Translations under genes and position numbers: made by a program
In this document: positions 59,663 to 64,000 of the stretch, piece after piece
Layout: each line of letters starts with the position of its first letter
Numbering within the stretch: the first letter of the stretch is position 1
Notes under the pieces: model-generated
Told to the model about the DNA's origin: nothing
Databases searched by the model: none
Seen by the model: the letters and a program-made list of their open reading frames with translations, nothing else
Origin: an uncultured Holophagaceae bacterium
GTDB taxonomy: Bacteria > Acidobacteriota > Holophagae > Holophagales > Holophagaceae
Assembly: GCA_903884655.1 (NCBI GenBank)
Contig: CAISFO010000055.1
Location: 24,028-88,027, forward strand
Direction: 5' to 3'
Length of the DNA stretch: 64,000 bases

Positions 59663-59872
59663 TTGATTCGTGAACGTATACGAACGCCTGTGCATCCAGG
59701 GAAACCACACCTTGGCTGGGGGGACAGCTACCGCGCACACAGGGACCGCGACCTGCGCCTGACATCAGTGCACTGTCCTTGTAACTGCGGGTGGCGGCGG
59801 AGGCAATGCGGCTCGCTGAAGTCCAACTTTCAAGCCCCCCTTTGGAACGCCTACGTTCCGATGGGGACTTCC

Positions 59873-60091
59873 ATGAACGATCCGACCACTCCGAACGCCA
59901 GCACACAGCCTCTGCACACTCCTATCCGCCTCGCACTTGGCATTGAAGAAGCCGGTTCAGCACTCGGCCTCAGTCGAACCACCATGTTCAGACTGATAAA
60001 GGACGGAGAGATCAAGGTCGTCAAGCTTGGCGGACGAACGATCATCTCCGTGAGTGAACTCACTGCTTTCCTTGAACGGAAGGCAACCTAA
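59873..60091 (+). CDS. Excisionase/MerR-type helix-turn-helix protein
   Basis: 72 residues from the ATG at 59873 (an ATG at 59861 is possible). The DNA-binding core LGIEEAGSALGLSRTTMFRLIKDGEIKVVKLGGRTIIS is the HTH_17/excisionase pattern, with wing residues VKLGGR. Such proteins act as directionality factors or regulators of integrative elements. Its place just inside the tRNA boundary fits that role. The upstream part of the frame is not family-like. Confidence 0.75.
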   Translation: MNDPTTPNASTQPLHTPIRLALGIEEAGSALGLSRTTMFRLIKDGEIKVVKLGGRTIISVSELTAFLERKAT

Positions 60092-60205
60092 ACACGGCAG
60101 TGTAGGCCGAGGACGTTGGCGTCTCCAGACCTGTCCTTACGACGAAGGCACCTTCCTTCTGCATCACCACACCCCGTCTCGTCATGGGCGCTCCTCACGC
60201 CCTAG

Positions 60206-60487
60206 CTACCTGCGATTCCCTTGAGCCCGCTGAAATTCGTGCCACTTGTCCTTCAGCACCGCACCAGCCACCAAGGGCCATCCGAACTGTGCCCAGACGA
60301 AAACGCTGAGAAAGCCACTGGCGGAGGCGAAGAACCGTGTCCTGCGTTCAGCTTCGAAGGCGCTCAAACCGAGGGCTTCGCGTCGCCACGAATGCCGACC
60401 TGGGCTGTAGATCCGGGACATCGACCTGGCCGCCATGATGCTGCCGATCACAAGGTAAGCCCCGAGGATGATGGCGATTGTGCTCAC
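60206..60487 (-). CDS. Small membrane protein of unknown function
   Basis: 93 residues from the GTG at 60487, which overlaps the stop of the preceding gene as GTGA. Two hydrophobic segments are seen (STIAIILGAYLVIGSIMAA; FLSVFVWAQFGWPLVAGAV). No family is recognised. It is the last of three overlapping genes. Confidence 0.5.
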   Translation of the reverse strand: MSTIAIILGAYLVIGSIMAARSMSRIYSPGRHSWRREALGLSAFEAERRTRFFASASGFLSVFVWAQFGWPLVAGAVLKDKWHEFQRAQGNRR

Positions 60488-60837
60488 CACGGGGGACTCG
60501 CAGGGCCGTGGCCGTCTTCGCTGACAACCGGCTCCAGCACCCCCTCCGGCCACCCCAGGGCGGTTGCTCGCTGCGCCCAGGCCGATGCGACTATGGGATC
60601 GGCGAGGACGCCATCTCCAAGGTGGTAGGACAGCCAGATGAAGACCGCCGCGACAGGCAGCCCGGCCCTCGCGGCATCCAGGTAGAGCCTGATGGCCCCC
60701 TGAGGATCCCCGCGCCCATCAGCCGCCCTGCCTTCAAAGAAGGCATCCCAGGGGCCGTGGACAGTGCGGCGGGAGTGCCTTGGCTGAGAGAGCGACTTGA
60801 TGAGCTTGACCAAGGTGGCAGGGACCGATGAGATCAT
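60484..60837 (-). CDS. Small protein with a Sel1/TPR-like repeat
   Basis: 117 residues from the ATG at 60837, overlapping the preceding stop as ATGA. The stretch GDPQGAIRLYLDAARAGLPVAAVFIWLSYHLGDGV resembles a Sel1-like helical repeat, followed by a second weaker unit. It is probably an adaptor. Function is unknown. Confidence 0.5.
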   Translation of the reverse strand: MISSVPATLVKLIKSLSQPRHSRRTVHGPWDAFFEGRAADGRGDPQGAIRLYLDAARAGLPVAAVFIWLSYHLGDGVLADPIVASAWAQRATALGWPEGVLEPVVSEDGHGPASPPW

Positions 60838-61058
60838 CCAGGCTCTCCGGTCACCTTCTCCTGCATGGCTGTGGCCGTGGGATCGAAGCACAGGATCCCG
60901 ACCCGGCCCGGATATTGAGTCCAGAGGCGAGCAGCCTCATCCCAGGTAGCGTGGACCATGTGCGGCCTCCTACCCGCGACGGAGACCTTCAAGCGGCCCT
61001 CGGTGTCGATTACGGGGTGATTGCCATCAAGGAGGCGGCGGAGTTCCTCTACGTCCAT
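60834..61058 (-). CDS. Small hypothetical protein, first of three overlapping genes
   Basis: 74 residues from the ATG at 61058, beginning MDVEELRRLLDGNHPVIDTEG. No family is recognised. Its stop overlaps the next start as ATGA, which supports it as a real gene. The 181 bases between it and the next gene upstream hold nothing I can identify. Confidence 0.5.
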   Translation of the reverse strand: MDVEELRRLLDGNHPVIDTEGRLKVSVAGRRPHMVHATWDEAARLWTQYPGRVGILCFDPTATAMQEKVTGEPG

Positions 61059-61239
61059 GGTGATTGAAGCTCCAAGCGATCTTCTGTATTACGGCCACAA
61101 CCGGGTAGGTCCTAGGTCAAATTCTGGCGACATGGTTCAAGGAGCACAGCACCAGGAGACCGGTAACGGCGGCATCCACATCGGTAAGGCCACCAGTCTC
61201 CTGGTTTTCAATGGGCTGGGATCTCACCAGCCTCTTGGC

Positions 61240-61761
61240 CTAGGGGGCGAAGGCCCTGGCCTCTACCTTTTTCTCTCCATGGTTTCCATTGGGAGCCGCC
61301 ACCCGGGGGGTAGCATTCGGCAAGATTGATACCTCGCCTTCACCGCGAGAAAGAATCGAGATGGCCATCACCCGAAACATTGCGATCTGGGCGTCCCCTG
61401 CCGTGCGGGTTCCAATCCCTTCAAGGTCACCAAGCATCACTTGAACAAGGGGTATCGGCGAATTGTAGAAATGAGCCTTGTCATAGGAGATTAGGACTTT
61501 CCCCGCATGAACAGAGAGGTGGATAGCCCATGCATTTGGGTTCTCGGCACATCGCCATGTCGCAAAGATCATCGGCAGATCGAGGGGTCGAATCCGGGGA
61601 TCCCAGGGGGTCTGGAATGCACTTCGCACTTGTTCCACCAATGCAGGGTCCAACGAAGGGTTGGATTTCATTGTGTGATTAAGCAACCGAGCTACTGTTG
61701 CCACGGCCTCTACGACGACATGCATCCGCTCTTGCATCTTGGTCTGAAGGAAGTCACTCAT
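61240..61761 (-). CDS. Hypothetical protein, 173 residues
   Basis: Start is the ATG at 61761, with GGAG 7 bases upstream, one base after the stop of the helix-turn-helix gene. The protein begins MSDFLQTKMQERMHVVVEAV and is mixed alpha/beta without membrane segments. No family is recognised. Co-transcription with a small DNA-binding protein suggests an element-specific function. Confidence 0.55.
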   Translation of the reverse strand: MSDFLQTKMQERMHVVVEAVATVARLLNHTMKSNPSLDPALVEQVRSAFQTPWDPRIRPLDLPMIFATWRCAENPNAWAIHLSVHAGKVLISYDKAHFYNSPIPLVQVMLGDLEGIGTRTAGDAQIAMFRVMAISILSRGEGEVSILPNATPRVAAPNGNHGEKKVEARAFAP

Positions 61762-61762
61762 C

Positions 61763-62017
61763 TTATAGCTCCTCAATCTTTTCGGTTTCAGGCTCTGGCT
61801 TCGGTGAGTTCAACCAGATGTCACGGAGGAAGTCATCGATACCCTCAGAGGGGTAGAGAACGGCTCCCCTCTTAGTCAGGCGGATATGGGGTGGGGCTAG
61901 GCCCTTCCTACGAAGTCCAGCGAGTGCCCTCTGGCTTATGCCGAGCATGTGAGCGCAGCTCTCCTCGGACTCCCACCCTGCGAACAGGTAGGCTTTTTCT
62001 TCAGGGGTCAATGTCAT
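61763..62017 (-). CDS. Small helix-turn-helix DNA-binding protein
   Basis: 84 residues from the ATG at 62017, with GGAGG 4 bases upstream; ten more codons are open upstream without a ribosome site. ESCAHMLGISQRALAGLRRKGLAPPHIRL followed by KRGAVLYPSEGIDDFL is the AlpA/HTH_17-type pattern. It probably regulates or excises the element. Its promoter region contains the inverted repeat at 62084-62120. Confidence 0.7.
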   Translation of the reverse strand: MTLTPEEKAYLFAGWESEESCAHMLGISQRALAGLRRKGLAPPHIRLTKRGAVLYPSEGIDDFLRDIWLNSPKPEPETEKIEEL

Positions 62018-62083
62018 GGTTCCTCCAATGAGGGGCAGATTGCTCACCTCATAGAGGGGGGGCGAAGTTCAAAACCTCACTTA

Positions 62084-62120
62084 GGTTGCCGCCGGGTTCT
62101 CTAGGTTTCGTGCGGCAACC
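62084..62120. repeat. Inverted repeat upstream of the helix-turn-helix gene
   Basis: GGTTGCCGC (62084-62092) pairs perfectly with GCGGCAACC (62112-62120) across 19 bases. It lies 67 bases before the start at 62017 and may be an operator or an RNA hairpin. The rest of 62018-62266 holds no supported gene. Confidence 0.4.
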
Positions 62121-62266
62121 AGGAGGCCCCTACTGCACCCAAGTTGTCGGGGTCGAAGTTTGGAACTTGGCTTTTACTGTGCCTCCGGCCAATAGGTCTC
62201 CAACCCCAACCACCGTGGGGACTACGGCCAAATCTGGAGCCCTTGAAACCTGTCGCTGATTAGACT

Positions 62267-62821
62267 TCAGGCCCCTGCAAGGCTCTGGGAGAGGGCTTTG
62301 AAGTGGCTGACCTTCATGGTCGGGTCGCTCAAGGCACTGTAAGGAATTCGGTGAACCTTCCACCCCTGCAACCTCAGAATCCCCGTGATGAGGGCGTCGG
62401 TCTCCTTGGTGCGGGGGGCTCCATCAAGGGTCCTGGATAGCCCATCGAGGTAGACAGCGACCTTCTTGGTTCGATTGATGGCATCAGGCCAGGTGTGTGG
62501 CATCCCATCCCCAAGCTCCAGCAGTGCATTCAGTTCAGGGCCGTCGTCGCCCACGAGCCCGGCCTCTTGCAGTGCCATCAGGAAGACCTGCTCAGGGGCG
62601 TGGTGCGGTTCACCCTGAATGGGGGTCTCACCTGAACTTGGCTCGATGGTGTTCTGCAATGCAAGCCCATCCCATTCAGCCAGGAGGGTCACGGCATGAT
62701 GGCGGTCAAGGCTTGGGTGGTGGAAGGTGTTGCCGTAGTTCTTCAGGCACTCGTAGCAGGCACTGCCACACGCCTCGCCACCTCTGCCATGGTTCACCTT
62801 GACCCCGTCGCAGTCACCGGA
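62267..62821 (-). pseudogene. Truncated C-terminal end of a DUF1998/helicase-nuclease protein
   Basis: An open stretch of 185 codons with an in-frame stop (TGA) at 62822-62824 just before the conserved start. Its first residues, GDCDGVKVNHG, then CGSACYECLKNYGNTFHHPSLDRHHAV, match the cysteine-rich DUF1998/MZB C-terminal domain of DrmB-like and related defence helicases. The rest (KKVAVYLDGLSRTL, ETDALITGILRLQGWKVHRI) looks like a DUF559/Vsr-type nuclease tail. The N-terminal helicase is missing, so this is a relic of a phage-defence-type gene. A GTG at 62797 could still allow a 176-residue product. Confidence 0.55.
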
Positions 62822-62899
62822 TCAGGGACAGGTGGTCAGGACACCCCCTGAACGAACATGACTTGATGAAAATCATGCGTAGACCCGCGTCAACAGTGG

Positions 62900-63090
62900 A
62901 TCCAGGTGCTTACATTTTGTAAACAGGATCAACACTTACGTGCGAACAGGGGGTCCATGGCTGTTTTTTGGGTCACAAGCATTTTTTGTAAGTATTGTTG
63001 TTTCTTATGGTTACACCGTTTTTACCCCTATATTATTAGATATAGAAGATGATAATGCTGCCCTGTGTATTATCTTTTTTCACTTAGATA
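62900..63090. other. AT-rich segment in accessory region
   Basis: About 190 bases are markedly AT-rich against the GC-rich background. Included are the palindrome TTACATTTTGTAA (62910-62922), several T-runs, and ATATTATTAGATATAG around 63030-63046. No coding frame is convincing. It may be imported DNA, a promoter region or an origin-like element. Confidence 0.4.
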
Positions 63091-63093
63091 GGT

Positions 63094-63260
63094 TTAGGGG
63101 TGCGGGGGAAAGGGAAGAAAGCGGGGCTTTGCCCCTGCACCCCAGGTTCGGCTTCGCCTCACCCTGCAACCAAAGCAGCGGGGCTTCCGCCCCTGCACCC
63201 CAGCTCGGCTTTGCCTCGCCCCTGCCCCAAGAGCGAAGGCTCCGCCTTCCTGCCCAGAAC
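63094..63260. repeat. Cluster of short GC hairpins with a 57-bp direct repeat
   Basis: Two imperfect copies, 57 bases apart (from 63121 and 63178), share GCGGGGCTT followed by CCCCTGCACCCCAG and a TCGGCTT-GCCTC tail. Each contains the tight stems GGGGC/GCCCC and GGC/GCC. A further AAGGC/GCCTT stem follows near 63236-63250. It is a palindrome-rich, non-coding block. The remaining sequence from 63261 to 63708 shows no gene I can support on either strand. Confidence 0.5.
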
Positions 63261-63708
63261 AGAACCGTGCTCGTCGCACCCATGCCTATCCTGTCCCCCG
63301 AGAGGTAGGTGACCTCCCTGTTGCACGGGAGATGGGTTGACTGGTTACCCCCGTTGGCCTGTTGATGCCGGAGGCTTCGGTGACACATGGTCCGTCCGCC
63401 CTGCCTCCATCCGCTCCTGGCGCTTCCACAGGAAGTCAACCCATTGTCACTGGACGCCACCAGGAGTGCGAGATTCACAGAGGCGATTTCGAATCTTCCC
63501 ATTCATGATGCGGGGTCTTCTTGCTTGGCCGGACGCCCACGGTGTAGACACTGCCAAGCACAACCCTTGGGAACACCCCTGCGATGACTTCGGAATGCAT
63601 CTCAGTGGATTTTTTTGATGGCGAACAGGAGCCCAAATTGGCCTCTACTCCTATCCTGGTTGATGTAGATGGCAATTCTGTTAAGCTTGAAATATTACGA
63701 CTTAGGCA

Positions 63709-63737
63709 TTGACCAAGCTCGCTTGTTGCGCTAGATT
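63709..63737 (+). promoter_or_regulatory. Sigma-70-type promoter
   Basis: TTGACC (63709-63714), a 17-base spacer, and TAGATT (63732-63737), just before the ATG at 63745. It probably drives the short gene and the gene that leaves the window. Confidence 0.6.
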
Positions 63738-63744
63738 CAGGGTC

Positions 63745-63900
63745 ATGGTGGCCCATTCCTCAACCAAGCGTGTGACTCACGCCCTCACGGATCCGATCCC
63801 GGATGCCAAGCCTTCACTTCGTCTCTACACGCAGGCGATGAATGCCCTGGTAGGGGTTGACCGTGTGTTTCCGGCAAGCGTGCGTGACCGCGTTGGTTGA
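63745..63900 (+). CDS. Short hypothetical protein
   Basis: 51 residues, MVAHSSTKRVTHALTDPIPDA and onward, behind a good promoter. The ribosome site is weak (CAGGG). No family is recognised. It may be a leader peptide or a small element gene. Confidence 0.35.
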   Translation: MVAHSSTKRVTHALTDPIPDAKPSLRLYTQAMNALVGVDRVFPASVRDRVG

Positions 63901-63934
63901 TGGCCGATAGGCTCGTGGGGTCAATGGAGGCCCC

Positions 63935-64000
63935 GTGGTAAAGCCAAAGAAGGAACCCTCGCCGGAGCAGTTGGACGCGCTTCGCGGTCAGATTCAGAAC
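63935..64000 (+). CDS. Unknown gene, 5' end only
   Basis: A GTG start with GGAGG 4 bases upstream gives MVKPKKEPSPEQLDALRGQI to the window edge (22 codons). It is too short to assign. It shares the promoter at 63709. Confidence 0.5.
   Translation, partial: MVKPKKEPSPEQLDALRGQIQN

Noticed and set aside
59523..59906. Minus-strand frame across tRNA-Ala
   Set aside because: Its C-terminal part is the antisense of the tRNA, a known annotation artefact.
62084..62120. CRISPR-like structure
   Set aside because: A single inverted repeat without repeated units or spacers; no CRISPR array was seen anywhere in the window.
62940..63308. Plus-strand 122-codon frame and minus-strand 140-codon frame over the hairpin block
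   Set aside because: Both are built from repeat sequence without ribosome sites or recognisable domains.
59588..64000. Second attachment site repeating the tRNA-Ala 3' end
   Set aside because: No copy of the tRNA end is present in the window; a short GATCAGG match near 62819 is too small.

Overview
The window is GC-rich bacterial chromosome with dense, tightly packed genes. Gene content and protein style (quinol-type NO reductase, many hybrid histidine kinases, an MglA-like GTPase, a two-gene 2-oxoacid:ferredoxin oxidoreductase, TrpB2) suggest an Acidobacteriota/Holophagae-type organism such as Geothrix. That is an inference from style, not a database match.

Layout. 1-8.9 kb is housekeeping and stress: 5'-complete but cut qNOR, an RsbW-like kinase, a CrcB/DUF190 fluoride pair, a polysaccharide deacetylase and an S41-like protein that seems to lack its catalytic dyad, a small flagellar-rod-like protein, ddl, coaD, trpB2 and purU. 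9.1-22.7 kb is a sensor-kinase island with three large hybrid kinases and one broken receiver gene. 23-31.6 kb holds recG, a gamma-lyase-family PLP enzyme divergent from an Lrp regulator, a TMEM175 channel, several unknown genes, a small REP-like element and map. 31.8-40.8 kb holds gltBD, ispE and an ABC exporter. 40.8-51.9 kb has a multi-PAS kinase followed by six genes (MFS, hutH, HD, HEAT, kinase, HAD) joined by five successive 4-bp overlaps. 51.9-59.3 kb has LolA-like, MglA-like, peroxiredoxin, an isopropylmalate/isocitrate dehydrogenase, lexA and korAB.

A tRNA-Ala(CGC) at 59.5 kb marks the edge of an accessory region that runs to the window end. It holds small overlapping unknown genes, two helix-turn-helix genes, a truncated helicase/DUF1998-nuclease remnant of defence-gene type, AT-rich DNA and clustered GC hairpins. 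No integrase lies inside the window.

The outstanding feature is the 1907-residue protein at 12495-18218. One continuous frame encodes a complete Cu(I) P1B-type ATPase, an added membrane helix, a three-helix domain matching the ethylene-binding domain of plant ETR1 in exact register (Tyr, Ile, Pro, Ile, Cys, His), then PAS, histidine kinase, two receivers and Hpt. In plants the ETR1 receptor needs Cu(I) delivered by a separate P1B ATPase (RAN1); here pump and receptor-like sensor are one polypeptide. Immediately downstream lies a second hybrid kinase with a nearly identical kinase-receiver-receiver-Hpt module but a beta-propeller sensor.
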